DNA of 64,000 nucleotides. Origin: Emticicia oligotrophica DSM 17448. GTDB lineage: Bacteria > Bacteroidota > Bacteroidia > Cytophagales > Spirosomataceae. A program made the position numbers and the translations under genes. The notes under the pieces are model-generated. The model saw only the letters and a program-made list of their open reading frames with translations. It was not told the DNA's origin and did no database searches. Location: NCBI RefSeq assembly GCF_000263195.1, contig NC_018742.1:124001-188000 (forward strand). The letters run 5' to 3'. Shown in pieces: positions 9,085 through 18,723 of the stretch (positions are counted from its first letter, which is position 1; the number at the start of each line of letters is the position of its first letter).

Positions 9085-9768
9085 ATGAAAATACTACTAA
9101 TAGAAGACGATTTACGGGTATCGAACCTGATTCAGAGAGGTTTAAACGAAAATGGCTTTCATACTGAGTTGGTTTATGATGGCATGTTGGGTCTAAAACT
9201 TGCCAATCAATATGAATTTGACCTTATTATAACAGACATTATTCTACCCAAAATGGATGGGTTAGAATTATGCAAAAAATTGAGAGAATTAAACAATGAA
9301 ACTCCTATATTGATGCTTACAGCTCTCGGCACAACCGATGATAAAGTAGAAGGTTTTGATGCCGGGGCAGATGATTATTTAGTCAAACCCTTCGAAATGC
9401 GAGAGTTACTGGCAAGAGTGAGAGCACTGATAAAAAGAAAGAATAATCAACATTCTAATTATAATGTGATTATTAAATATGATACAATTGAATTAAATAC
9501 CCAAACTAAAATTGTGAAAAGAGAAGGAAGAGAACTCAGTCTTACGCCCAAAGAGTTCAAATTGTTCGAATTTATGTTGCTGAATCCAGAAAGGGTTTTG
9601 ATGCGAAGTGAGATAAGCGAAAAGGTCTGGGAAACGCATTTCGATACAGGTACTAATTTTATAGATGTTTATATCAATTATTTAAGGAAGAAGGTTGATA
9701 AAGATTTTGACACAAAACTGATTCATACAAAGCCGGGCATGGGATTTATCTTAAAAAGAGAATTATGA
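9085..9768 (+). CDS. OmpR-family response regulator
   Basis: A 227-residue regulator is called from ATG 9085. The open frame extends upstream to 8950 inside the TauE-like gene, but the receiver domain starts exactly here (MKILLIEDD). The phospho-acceptor is Asp51 (IITDIILP), the switch region MLTALGT and Lys101 (DDYLVKPF) are intact, and a winged helix with LTPKEFKLFEFML and HTKPGMGFILKR occupies the C-terminal half. It overlaps the following kinase by 4 bp (ATGA), which indicates translational coupling. It is expected to regulate the adjacent czcCBA-like efflux genes, whose promoter lies just beyond the kinase. Confidence 0.95.
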   Translation: MKILLIEDDLRVSNLIQRGLNENGFHTELVYDGMLGLKLANQYEFDLIITDIILPKMDGLELCKKLRELNNETPILMLTALGTTDDKVEGFDAGADDYLVKPFEMRELLARVRALIKRKNNQHSNYNVIIKYDTIELNTQTKIVKREGRELSLTPKEFKLFEFMLLNPERVLMRSEISEKVWETHFDTGTNFIDVYINYLRKKVDKDFDTKLIHTKPGMGFILKREL

Positions 9769-11132
9769 AAATCAGAACCCAAATCAGCCTTTTATTCTTA
9801 TTAATTTCGGCAGTTATTTTATTAATATTTGCTTACACTATTTATCAGTCTGCCGATAAGGTAAGAGAAAAGTCCTTTTATACAAGATTAAAGAATGAAG
9901 CTATTACGAAGGCCAATCTGTTTTTCGACGAGCAGGTCTCATCACAAACAATGCAGAGAATTTATCAAAACAACCGCCAAACAATAAATGAAGTTGAAGT
10001 AGCGATTTATGATTCAAACTTCCAATTAGTATATCATGATGCCTCTCAGATAGATTTTGTGAAAGAAACTAAGCAAATGATGAATGAAGTTTTCAAGAAG
10101 GGAGAAGTGAAGTTTTATAAGGGGCGTTGGCAAATAGTAGGAATTCCTTACCACCATTATCATCATACATATCTGCTTACGGCTGCTGCTATTGACCAAG
10201 AAGGATATGTAAATATCGACCAACTTTTTACAACTATGTCAATAGTATGGATATTATCTTTACTCGTCTTGTATTTTGTGGCTATTGTTTTTGCTAAAAG
10301 AGTTTTGCAGCCCATACACCTGATTACTACCAAAGCAAGGCAAATTTCTGCAACTAATCTTGACCTTCGGCTAACCATACCTCCAAGTAAAGATGAAATT
10401 TCGGAGATGTCCATCACATTTAATCAAATGCTTGATAGGTTACAACAATCATTTGAAGCACAAAAAAGTTTTGTTTCAAATATTTCACACGAACTACGCA
10501 CACCGCTTGCTGCCATTGTAGCTGAATTGGAGCTTTCGACTCAAAAAGTAAGAACTAATCATGAGTATAAATTAGTAATAGTAAATGCCTTATCGGATGC
10601 AAAAAAAATTGTGAGGCTGAGTAATAGTTTGTTAGACTTTGCAAAGGCAACCTATGATACAGCCAACATTGCTTTCAAAAGTTTGAGGATTGACGAAGTG
10701 CTTTTAGATGCACGTTTATTACTTTTAAAAACAAATCCTGAGTTTAAGATAGACATACATTTTGAAAGCCAATTCGATGAAGAAAGCGTAGTTTCAGTAC
10801 ATGCCAACGAATATTTATTAAAAGTGGCATTTATGAATCTAATGGAAAACGGTTGTAAATTTTCTTATGATAAAAAGGTGTTGGTTTTATTGAGTTTCGA
10901 CAAAAAAAACATATTTATATCATTTTCAGATAACGGTATTGGTATCTCTGCTCAAGATTTAGAGCATCTTTTTGCTCCATTCTATCGAGGTGAAAACAAG
11001 TCCTTTGCCGAAGGAAATGGAATTGGACTTTCGCTCACACAAAAAATCGTTTTCTTGCACGAAGGCAGTATTCGGGCTGAATCAGAAAAAGATTTTGGTA
11101 CAACATTTCATATTCAGTTACCTCATTTCTAA
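9765..11132 (+). CDS. Sensor histidine kinase with His-rich periplasmic motif
   Basis: This 455-residue membrane kinase has TM1 (8-27), a periplasmic domain (about 28-155), TM2 (157-177), HAMP (178-232), HisKA with His242 in SNISHELRTPL, an N box (NLMENGCKFS) and the G box GNGIGLSLTQK. The periplasmic domain contains PYHHYHHTY (residues 129-137), with four histidines within five positions, a plausible site for a soft or borderline metal ion. It is coupled to the regulator by a 4-bp overlap and lies directly upstream of a heavy-metal RND operon. The domain order is that of CusS/CzcS-like sensors. Metal sensing is an inference from the His cluster and context. Confidence 0.94.
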   Translation: MKIRTQISLLFLLISAVILLIFAYTIYQSADKVREKSFYTRLKNEAITKANLFFDEQVSSQTMQRIYQNNRQTINEVEVAIYDSNFQLVYHDASQIDFVKETKQMMNEVFKKGEVKFYKGRWQIVGIPYHHYHHTYLLTAAAIDQEGYVNIDQLFTTMSIVWILSLLVLYFVAIVFAKRVLQPIHLITTKARQISATNLDLRLTIPPSKDEISEMSITFNQMLDRLQQSFEAQKSFVSNISHELRTPLAAIVAELELSTQKVRTNHEYKLVIVNALSDAKKIVRLSNSLLDFAKATYDTANIAFKSLRIDEVLLDARLLLLKTNPEFKIDIHFESQFDEESVVSVHANEYLLKVAFMNLMENGCKFSYDKKVLVLLSFDKKNIFISFSDNGIGISAQDLEHLFAPFYRGENKSFAEGNGIGLSLTQKIVFLHEGSIRAESEKDFGTTFHIQLPHF

Positions 11133-11188
11133 TAATTTTCTAATTTTTTTTTAAAAGTTCTCTAACAGGTTTCCCTATATCAAAATTC

Positions 11189-11196
11189 TAATTTTG
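11189..11196 (+). promoter_or_regulatory. Candidate -7 promoter element for the RND efflux operon
   Basis: The sequence TAATTTTG fits the Bacteroidetes -7 consensus TAnnTTTG and lies 24 bp before the ATG of the outer-membrane efflux gene, in the only gap between the kinase and that operon. The matching upstream -33 TTTG is weak (GGTTT near 11168), which would fit a promoter that needs an activator such as the adjacent OmpR-type regulator. Confidence 0.4.
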
Positions 11197-11220
11197 CACT
11201 TTCATTATTTTGATTGACCT

Positions 11221-12462
11221 ATGAGAGTCATATTTTTGGTAATTTTTATTTCGGGAAAACTTTTCGCACAAACCGAGCTCAATTTAATAGAAACTATAAA
11301 AATAGCTTCAAAAAATAATCTGCAACTTAAAATAAATGCCTATAATATTGATATTGCAAAATCAGATATTATAACGGCTCAACTCAGACCCAATCCCATT
11401 CTCAATAATCAATCTTTGCAACAAATGCAACCCAGTGGGTTTGTAGAGAAGACCTCATGGCTGAATGGGCATAATACTCAAACTTGGTGGCAGTTAACCA
11501 AGCCTATACAACTAAAAACTCAACGACAAAATAAAATTGACCTTGCTCAACAAGTAGCCCAGTTATCAGAAAAAGATTTTGCCGAGTACCAGCGAAAAAC
11601 GCTCACAGAAGTAGCTTTCAAGTGGTCTGAGGCATGGGCAATTCAACGCCAGTTAAAGTTGCTCAGTACTGCCATTCAAAATGTAGATACTTTACTTAAA
11701 ATCAACAACTATCGTTTCCAAAAACAAGTTATTTCTGAAACCGAACTCCTCAGAACTAACGCCTTATCAAAGCAATATTCCATCCAAGTCAGAACCTTAA
11801 AGCAAGATTTTACCCAAAAATTAAATGAATTGAAATTTTTATTAGGCATCAATAGAGAAATACAAATTGTTGATGACGAAAACCAAGCAGTTGAACAAAT
11901 TTTAGTTTCAGATACCTTATTTAGCAATATTCTAAGTAGCCGTGCCGATTGGCAATATTTTCAAAGTACAAGAAAGTTGGCAGAATCAAATATCAGATTA
12001 CAAAAGTCGCTTGTATTACCACAGCCTGAATTAGGCTTTATTTACAACCCACAAAATACAATTCCATACTTCGGTATATATGCTACTATTGACATACCCT
12101 TTTTTAATAGAAATCAAGGAGAAATCCAAAAATCAAAAATATTGAAGGAACAAGCAATCAGCCAAATCAATTTCATTGAAAAACAGATAAAGATAGAATT
12201 AATAAATGCTAAGAATCAATATGATATAAGCCAACAAAATGTAACCGAACATAAGGCTCTTGTAGAGCAGTCGAGCCAAATTTTGAGTAATGTCAGATAC
12301 GCTTACACCCGAGGTGGTACAACCATCATTGATTTTTTAGAAGCTCAAAGAAGTTGGCTCGAAACCCAGCAACAAAACGTAGAGATTTTGCAAAAATTTC
12401 AACAGAGTCAAATTCAATTATTGAGTATAACAGGGCTAATCAATAAAATAGCGAAATTATGA
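11221..12462 (+). CDS. czcC: Outer-membrane efflux channel (TolC/CzcC family)
   Basis: This 413-residue protein has a signal peptide (cleavage near LFAQ) and two long coiled-coil helical repeats, the pattern of TolC-like outer-membrane factors. LNLIETIKIASKNNLQLKINAYN opens the first repeat. The second contains YAYTRGGTTIIDFLEAQRSW, the family's conserved GxxxxLDLLEAQR-like signature. No lipobox Cys is present, so it is probably not lipidated. It forms the outer-membrane exit duct of the tripartite pump with the two downstream genes; its stop overlaps the adaptor start by 4 bp. It is short compared with OprM/CusC (about 460-480) but usual for the Bacteroidetes CzcC type. Confidence 0.9.
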   Translation: MRVIFLVIFISGKLFAQTELNLIETIKIASKNNLQLKINAYNIDIAKSDIITAQLRPNPILNNQSLQQMQPSGFVEKTSWLNGHNTQTWWQLTKPIQLKTQRQNKIDLAQQVAQLSEKDFAEYQRKTLTEVAFKWSEAWAIQRQLKLLSTAIQNVDTLLKINNYRFQKQVISETELLRTNALSKQYSIQVRTLKQDFTQKLNELKFLLGINREIQIVDDENQAVEQILVSDTLFSNILSSRADWQYFQSTRKLAESNIRLQKSLVLPQPELGFIYNPQNTIPYFGIYATIDIPFFNRNQGEIQKSKILKEQAISQINFIEKQIKIELINAKNQYDISQQNVTEHKALVEQSSQILSNVRYAYTRGGTTIIDFLEAQRSWLETQQQNVEILQKFQQSQIQLLSITGLINKIAKL

Positions 12463-13526
12463 AAAAATACTTCTTTGCTTCGATAGTTATTTTAGGTATA
12501 TGGGGTTGTAAAAATGAAAACCAAAAACAACAGAGTCAAAACCTATCGCCCAAAGTAAGTAGCGATGGCACAAATATCATTATTCCAAACACAGAAAGTG
12601 CTGCTTTTTTTACCACCGAAACCGTCAGTACATCGTTGATAACGGCTGAAATTAAAGCCCCCTCTCAAGTTGTAGCGACCGTTGCCGCTAATAGAATAAT
12701 ACTTTTTAGCAACCCTGAACTCACCTCAAACTATACAGAATTGCTAAACCACCAGTCGGCTATTAGCCAGAAAGAAGCCGTAGTGAAGCAAAAACAAGCA
12801 GTTATAGTTCAGAAAGATGCTATTATCAAACAAAAACAAATTGAAATCGAGCGTTTTGAGGATTTGGCAGCTCATGGCTCGGCAAAAGGTAAAGATGTTT
12901 CGGATGCCAGAACCGAAAAGCTACTGGCCGAAAGCGAAAAGTCTATTGCACAATCAGAAAAAGCAAGTGCTGAAGCAGACCTTATTGCCGAAAGAAGCCT
13001 CATAATTGAACATAGCACCAAACTCAAAGCCGCAGGTTTTAACCCCGAAACACTCATTAAATCGGGTGTCGGAACCGCCTGGATTATAGCTGACATCTCC
13101 GAAAATCAAATCAGTAAAATCATAGCAGGTACCTCATGCAAGGTCAAGTTTACGGCTTATCCTGATGAAATCTTTACAGGCAGTGTCAATGGCATCGCTG
13201 AAGTAATGGATAATACCAGCCGCATGACTAAAGTTAGGATTATTCTCAATAATACAAATAATAAACTTAGGTCTGGAATGTTTGCCCTTGTGTCGTTTGG
13301 CATAAGCGAAGGCAACTTTATTAGTATTGATAAAAACGCCCTCGTTACGGTTCAAGGCCGCAATTATGTTTTTATCAAAACCTCTGAAACTACATTTTCT
13401 CGAAAAGAAATTTTTATTGGTCAGCAAATTGGCGATAGAATTGTCGTATTCAGTGGAATTAACCCCAACGAACAAGTAGTAAACAAAGGTACAATGCAGC
13501 TCAAAGGACTTTCTTTTGGGTATTGA
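12459..13526 (+). CDS. czcB: RND periplasmic adaptor lipoprotein (CzcB/CusB family)
   Basis: This 355-residue membrane-fusion protein has a lipoprotein signal (GIWGC, Cys17). A long alpha-hairpin (about 85-165), rich in Gln/Lys/Glu heptads such as KEAVVKQKQAVIVQKDAII, is flanked by halves of a lipoyl-like domain. Beta-barrel and membrane-proximal domains follow (WIIADISENQISKI; CKVKFTAYPDEIFTGSVNGI; LRSGMFALVSFG). It bridges the inner-membrane pump and the outer-membrane duct and may help load metal. The His/Met-rich N-terminal metal motif of CusB is not evident. It is translationally coupled to czcC and followed by czcA after 21 bp. Confidence 0.92.
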   Translation: MKKYFFASIVILGIWGCKNENQKQQSQNLSPKVSSDGTNIIIPNTESAAFFTTETVSTSLITAEIKAPSQVVATVAANRIILFSNPELTSNYTELLNHQSAISQKEAVVKQKQAVIVQKDAIIKQKQIEIERFEDLAAHGSAKGKDVSDARTEKLLAESEKSIAQSEKASAEADLIAERSLIIEHSTKLKAAGFNPETLIKSGVGTAWIIADISENQISKIIAGTSCKVKFTAYPDEIFTGSVNGIAEVMDNTSRMTKVRIILNNTNNKLRSGMFALVSFGISEGNFISIDKNALVTVQGRNYVFIKTSETTFSRKEIFIGQQIGDRIVVFSGINPNEQVVNKGTMQLKGLSFGY

Positions 13527-13547
13527 TTTCTTATTGTTTGGTAAATA

Positions 13548-16500
13548 ATGGTAAAAAAACTAATAATATTTTCGCTCAATAATAGATGGCTGGTTTCGGG
13601 AATTAGCATTGTGTTGATGCTGGTCGGATACTGGAGTTTTACTCACCTAAAAATCGAAGCCTACCCCGATATTGCCGATACTAATGTAATTGTAGTAGCT
13701 CAGTTTGAGGGTAGAGCCACCGAAGAAGTTGAACAGCAAGTTACTGTACCCATTGAGCGAGCATTGCAAAACACGCCAAATGTACTTGACCGCCGAAGCC
13801 GAACTATTTTTGGGCTTTCGGTTGTACAACTGACTTTTCAGGATGGTACAAATGATTATTTTGCCCGTCAGCAAGTCATGGAGCGTCTCGCTTCTGCCGA
13901 ACTTCCCGAAGGAGTTTCTCCTGAGTTAGCTCCTTTATCAACAGCTGTTGGTGAGATTTTCAGATATGTAGTCGAAGCACCGCCTACTTTTTCACCTACC
14001 CAGCTCCGAGACCTTCAAGATTGGGTCATAAAACCTTACTTATTACAAACCAAAGGAGTTGCCGATGTTGTAACCTTCGGTGGCCCTCTTAAACAATTTC
14101 ATATCTTAACAGACCCCAATAATCTACGTAAATATCAGTTAAATATCGCTGATGTTGAAAACGCAGTCAGAGAAAATAACTTAAATTCAGGCGGAAATAT
14201 CTTGGAGCGTGGTGGGCAAGGCTTTGCAGTTAGAGGCTTAGGCACAATAAAAACCGAGAAAGATATTGAGAATATCGTATTAAAGGCAGAAAACGGAGTT
14301 CCTATCTATATTAAAGATGTAGCGAGTGTCGAAATAGCACCACCACCACCCAGTGGTGTATTAGGCTACACTATTCCAGAAGAAAAAATTTCAGTAAGTA
14401 GCGGAGTAGAAGGCATAATTTTACTTAGAAGATACGAAAATCCGAGCGAATCACTCAAAGACCTCAAAGAAAAAATTATTGAGTTAGAGGAAAAAGAACT
14501 GCCAGCAGGTGTTAAAATACGTCCGCTTTACGACCGAAGTTTTTTGATTGATAACTCCTTACATACGGTCGGTAAAACACTTTTTGAAGGAATTAGCATT
14601 GTTATTATTATTTTGATTTTCTTCTTGGGCAATTTTCGGAGTGCATTGGTGGTGGCAGTAACTATTCCGTTTTCATTGCTTTTCGCTTTTATTATCATGC
14701 GACTGACGGGCATTCCTGCCAATTTGCTTTCATTAGGAGCTATAGACTTCGGAATCATTGTTGATGGGGCTGTTGTGATGGTCGAACACCTAATAAGGAG
14801 CTATCATAAAACCACACAACACGAAAGGAAAAAAGGAATAATATCTTTAACTATAAAGGCAGCCAACGAAGTATCAAAAGAGATTTTCTTCTCTGTAAGT
14901 ATCATTATTTTGGCCTATATGCCTATTTTGTTGATGACTCGTGTCGAAGGTAAGCTCTTTAGCCCTATGGCTCTTACCTTATCATTTGCAGTAATAGGCT
15001 CAATGATTTTTGCACTTACCGTAATTCCCGTGCTTACTTCATACGTTTTTCAAAAAATCATAAACAACAACATCGAAATAAAAGAGCACCAAAATTTTGT
15101 ATTAAATTTTTTCGACAAATCATATCATTTTGTGATTGATTTTATCTCAAGATATTATAAGAAAACCGTATTAATTGGATTTGCAATAGTGGCAGGGTTA
15201 ATTGGCTTTGGAGTGTTTTTAGGAACAGAATTTCTGCCCGAACTGGATGAAGGTTCCATTTTTTTAAGAGGAAATTTCCCAGCAGGTATTACAATTCAAG
15301 AAAATGGAAAATACGCTCCCAAAATCAGAGAAACCATCGCCAAATATCCTCAAATTGAATTTATAATAACACAAACTGGACGAAATGATGATGGCACTGA
15401 CCCCTTTCCTGCTAACAGAAATGAAATATTAGTAGGCCTGAAAGCGTATAATTTATGGACAGATACGGTTTCTAAAAAAGAATTGTTGCATCGTATTACT
15501 ACTGATTTAGAAAAAGAACTACCCAGTGTAAAATTTACATCAGGACAACCCATCATTGACCAAGTTATGGAAATTGTAACAGGTAGTGCTGCCGATTTAG
15601 CAGTTTCAATAATTGGCGATGACCTTACACTCATGCGAGCAAAAGCCGATAGTATCGTAGGAATTATGAAGCAGATGCAAGGTAGCCAAGGAGTAAATAT
15701 AGAGCAAGAAGGTACACAGGAGCAGCTTGCAATCAATATAAACAGAGAACAAGCCGCTCGCTACGGAATCAATGTATCTGAAATTCAGAATATGATTGAA
15801 GCCGCTATTGGCGGAAAGTACATTTCGGTTCTTTATGATGGGACTAAAAGATACGACATTTTGGTTAGGTATCTTCCACAATTCCGTAATAATATTGATG
15901 AAATTAAAAAACTATTAGTTAGTTCGGCTTCGGGAGCTTTAATACCGATGAGCGAATTGGCTGATATACGATTTGTAGTAGGGCAAACTAATATTTATCG
16001 GTACAACAATAAACGTATGGTAACCGTCAGAACAAATATTAGAGGGAGAGACCAAGGCGGTTTTGTAAAGGAGTTGAAGGAAAAAATCGAAAATAAAATA
16101 CAAATTCCCAAAAGTTACAGTGTAACTTTTGGCGGGCAATATGAAAACCTCGAACGTGCAGGCAAGCAATTAGCCCTAACCATTCCGTTAACTATAATTT
16201 TGGTGTTTTCGCTATTATTTTTGCTGTATAAAAACGCAAAAGATACCCTCATAACCATGTCATGTATTTTATTTGCATTGGCTGGAGGTATTATTGCATT
16301 ATTAATTAGGGGTTATTATTTTAATGTTTCGGCAGGGGTGGGTTTTGTCTCTATCTTTGGTATTTCGGTAATGGCTGGAGTCATTCTTGTTTCGGCTCTT
16401 AACAGGGCTATTATTGGGCGTGAAATCACGTTAGATTTAATTAAAATAACCTCCCAAGAACAATTAAGAGCAATTTTGTCAATACTTTTTTTAGCAATTT

Positions 16501-16649
16501 TAGGTTTAATTCCTGCTGCAATATCAAGCGGCATAGGTTCTGATGTCCAGCGTCCACTGGCAACTGTAATCATTGGAGGATTAATAAGCACACTTTTTTT
16601 TACTCCTTTACTCATTCCACCGTTGTTTTATTGGGCTAAAAAAAATTAG
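13548..16649 (+). CDS. czcA: Heavy-metal efflux RND pump (CzcA type)
   Basis: This 1033-residue inner-membrane pump has the RND layout of twelve membrane helices with two large periplasmic loops. Helix 4 carries DFGIIVDGAVVMVEH (400-414) with Asp400, Asp406 and Glu413, matching the proton-relay residues of CzcA. The DFG-x3-DGA-x2-MVE pattern is that of the divalent-cation (Co/Zn/Cd) subgroup. The copper/silver CusA subgroup has a different sequence there, without the DFG start. Export of Zn2+, Co2+ or Cd2+ by proton antiport is therefore the best prediction. It completes a czcCBA operon under one probable promoter and is followed after 55 bp by another regulator/kinase pair. Confidence 0.95.
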   Translation: MVKKLIIFSLNNRWLVSGISIVLMLVGYWSFTHLKIEAYPDIADTNVIVVAQFEGRATEEVEQQVTVPIERALQNTPNVLDRRSRTIFGLSVVQLTFQDGTNDYFARQQVMERLASAELPEGVSPELAPLSTAVGEIFRYVVEAPPTFSPTQLRDLQDWVIKPYLLQTKGVADVVTFGGPLKQFHILTDPNNLRKYQLNIADVENAVRENNLNSGGNILERGGQGFAVRGLGTIKTEKDIENIVLKAENGVPIYIKDVASVEIAPPPPSGVLGYTIPEEKISVSSGVEGIILLRRYENPSESLKDLKEKIIELEEKELPAGVKIRPLYDRSFLIDNSLHTVGKTLFEGISIVIIILIFFLGNFRSALVVAVTIPFSLLFAFIIMRLTGIPANLLSLGAIDFGIIVDGAVVMVEHLIRSYHKTTQHERKKGIISLTIKAANEVSKEIFFSVSIIILAYMPILLMTRVEGKLFSPMALTLSFAVIGSMIFALTVIPVLTSYVFQKIINNNIEIKEHQNFVLNFFDKSYHFVIDFISRYYKKTVLIGFAIVAGLIGFGVFLGTEFLPELDEGSIFLRGNFPAGITIQENGKYAPKIRETIAKYPQIEFIITQTGRNDDGTDPFPANRNEILVGLKAYNLWTDTVSKKELLHRITTDLEKELPSVKFTSGQPIIDQVMEIVTGSAADLAVSIIGDDLTLMRAKADSIVGIMKQMQGSQGVNIEQEGTQEQLAININREQAARYGINVSEIQNMIEAAIGGKYISVLYDGTKRYDILVRYLPQFRNNIDEIKKLLVSSASGALIPMSELADIRFVVGQTNIYRYNNKRMVTVRTNIRGRDQGGFVKELKEKIENKIQIPKSYSVTFGGQYENLERAGKQLALTIPLTIILVFSLLFLLYKNAKDTLITMSCILFALAGGIIALLIRGYYFNVSAGVGFVSIFGISVMAGVILVSALNRAIIGREITLDLIKITSQEQLRAILSILFLAILGLIPAAISSGIGSDVQRPLATVIIGGLISTLFFTPLLIPPLFYWAKKN

Positions 16650-16704
16650 TTAATATAAAAATGACTATTATTGATGCCTGATAGATTACTTTTGGGTTTT
16701 AAAA

Positions 16705-17379
16705 ATGAAAATACTACTCATAGAAGATGAAAAAGCCTTAGCTTTAGACATTATTAACTACCTGAACAGCCAAGATACTGTCTGTGAGTGGGTGGATACC
16801 TTTAAGGATGCCAACGAAAAGATACAAAGCTATGATTATGACTGTATTTTGCTTGACTTGAGCCTGCCTGATGGGAACGGTATGCAATTACTCGAACAGC
16901 TAAAAAACGCAAAAAAATTAGAAGGAATAATAATAATATCGGCAAAAGATACTTTAGAAGTCAGAATTGAAGGCTTAAACTTAGGAGCAGATGATTTTTT
17001 GATGAAACCGTTTCACTTAGCTGAGTTAATGGCAAGAATACAAGCGGTTATACGCCGAAAAAAGTTTGAGGGTAATAACACCGTGGTATTTAACGAAATT
17101 CAGATTGATATTTTATCAAAAACTATTCATGCCAATAGTAGGCTGGTGGAAGCCACTAAAAAAGAGTTTGATTTATTGGTGTATCTGATAGGCAATAAAA
17201 ATCGGGTACTTTCAAAAGCTGTTTTAGCGGAGTATATTTCTGGCGATATGGCAGATATGCTTGATAACCACGATTTTGTGTATGCTCACATAAAAAATTT
17301 AAAGAAAAAGTTATCTGCCGCTGGAGTGAAAGATTATCTTAAAACTGTATATGGATTAGGTTATAAATGGCAAGACTGA
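16705..17379 (+). CDS. OmpR-family response regulator
   Basis: This 224-residue regulator has E7/D8, phospho-acceptor Asp51 (ILLDLSLP), Lys in DDFLMKPFH and a C-terminal winged helix (TKKEFDLLVYLI; LKTVYGLGYKW). It is more diverged from the other two regulators here than they are from each other, and its receiver resembles the QseB/PmrA-like type paired with short sensors. The following kinase starts inside its last codons (13-bp overlap). It sits downstream of czcA on the same strand and upstream of a TonB-type receptor, so it may control either. Confidence 0.94.
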   Translation: MKILLIEDEKALALDIINYLNSQDTVCEWVDTFKDANEKIQSYDYDCILLDLSLPDGNGMQLLEQLKNAKKLEGIIIISAKDTLEVRIEGLNLGADDFLMKPFHLAELMARIQAVIRRKKFEGNNTVVFNEIQIDILSKTIHANSRLVEATKKEFDLLVYLIGNKNRVLSKAVLAEYISGDMADMLDNHDFVYAHIKNLKKKLSAAGVKDYLKTVYGLGYKWQD

Positions 17380-18656
17380 CTCATAGCAAAGATACCAATT
17401 TACTCAATCAAACCTTGAAAGGGTATTTGATATTTTCGGCTTTGTTGCTGTTGCTATTTATTCCGATTATTTTCTTCTTGTTTCAAAAACTATATCTCGA
17501 TGACATTGATGATGGACTTCGATTAGAAAAATCCGAATTTCAACAATACATTTTACCAAACCTCAAGACACAGGATATAAAACAGTGGAATCGCTTCAAT
17601 CGTGACTTCAAGATAATAGACACGCTTAAAAGTAACACACACGATTATATCGAGCAAAAGTTTTATTATGATACATTGGTTCATGAACTCGAACCTTACA
17701 GAGTGCTATACTCATCTGTTTCAATCGAAAACAAACCTTATACCCTTCTAATCAAACAAAATCTGATTGAAGAAAAAGACTGGATAGAAAAAATCATACT
17801 ATTTGTTGTATCGCTATTGATATTCATTTTATTAGGTACATACTTGATAACTCGTTGGCAAAACAGAAGAGTTTGGCGAAGTTTCTATCAGAATTTGACA
17901 CTTTTAGAAAGATTCGAGCTTGAAAATGCCATCGAGCCGCCAAAGTTCCTTACATCAAATATCAATGAGTTTAATAGGCTCACAACGGTATTGAAAGAAC
18001 TCGTCAATCGTGTAATTAAATCCTATAAAATTCAACGAGAATTTGCTGAAAATGCTGCTCACGAACTTCAAACACCAGTTGCTGTTTTAAAATCTAAGAT
18101 TGATAGCTTTTTACAAGTTCCCGAGCTGACAGACAGGCAAATGCAACTTTTAGACCAACTCAACGAGGCCACAACCCGACTAAGCCGTTTGAATAAAAAT
18201 TTATTACTATTGAGTAAGCTCGAACACCAAATTTTTGAAAAAGGTGAAGTTGATTTTAAAAATATCATAGTTCAGAACTTAGATTTTTGGTACGAACAAT
18301 GCGAGGCTAAACACTTAAAAATGGAGTATTTAAGCATCCATTCTTCGCTACAAATGGCTAATTTATCACTTGCTGAGATTTTGATTAATAATCTGATTTT
18401 TAACGCTATCAGACACAATATTTTGGGTGGAAATATTGAAATTTTCTTAAATCATGAAAAATTTGTAGTCAGAAATTCGGGCAAAAACGAAGCGATACCA
18501 TCTAACCAACTTTTTCAGCGATTTGTCAAAACCGATGCTTCCACGCAAGGAAATGGTTTGGGGCTTGCAATTGTTAAAAAAATTACTGATTTACATTCAT
18601 GGAAAATCGAATATTCTTTTGAAAATAATTTACACATTTTTACTATATTCTTCTAA
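17367..18656 (+). CDS. Sensor histidine kinase without an obvious HAMP
   Basis: This 429-residue kinase has TM1 (about 20-40), a periplasmic loop of roughly 100 residues, TM2 (142-161) and a linker where a HAMP domain is weak or absent. HisKA follows with His232 in ENAAHELQTPVAV, then a HATPase domain whose G box is GNGLGLAIVKK. The ATPase domain is compact and ends soon after the G2 region. The histidine context AAHELQTP differs from the SHELxxP of the other kinases here, as in QseC-type sensors. Its start (ATG 17367) overlaps the regulator gene, which indicates coupled expression. The signal is unknown; metal status is a contextual guess. Confidence 0.92.
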   Translation: MARLTHSKDTNLLNQTLKGYLIFSALLLLLFIPIIFFLFQKLYLDDIDDGLRLEKSEFQQYILPNLKTQDIKQWNRFNRDFKIIDTLKSNTHDYIEQKFYYDTLVHELEPYRVLYSSVSIENKPYTLLIKQNLIEEKDWIEKIILFVVSLLIFILLGTYLITRWQNRRVWRSFYQNLTLLERFELENAIEPPKFLTSNINEFNRLTTVLKELVNRVIKSYKIQREFAENAAHELQTPVAVLKSKIDSFLQVPELTDRQMQLLDQLNEATTRLSRLNKNLLLLSKLEHQIFEKGEVDFKNIIVQNLDFWYEQCEAKHLKMEYLSIHSSLQMANLSLAEILINNLIFNAIRHNILGGNIEIFLNHEKFVVRNSGKNEAIPSNQLFQRFVKTDASTQGNGLGLAIVKKITDLHSWKIEYSFENNLHIFTIFF

Positions 18657-18723
18657 AAATTCAAAATTTCTTCAAAATTCATCACTTGATTTGTGCCTGA
18701 ATCAATCAATTATAACAAAATAA

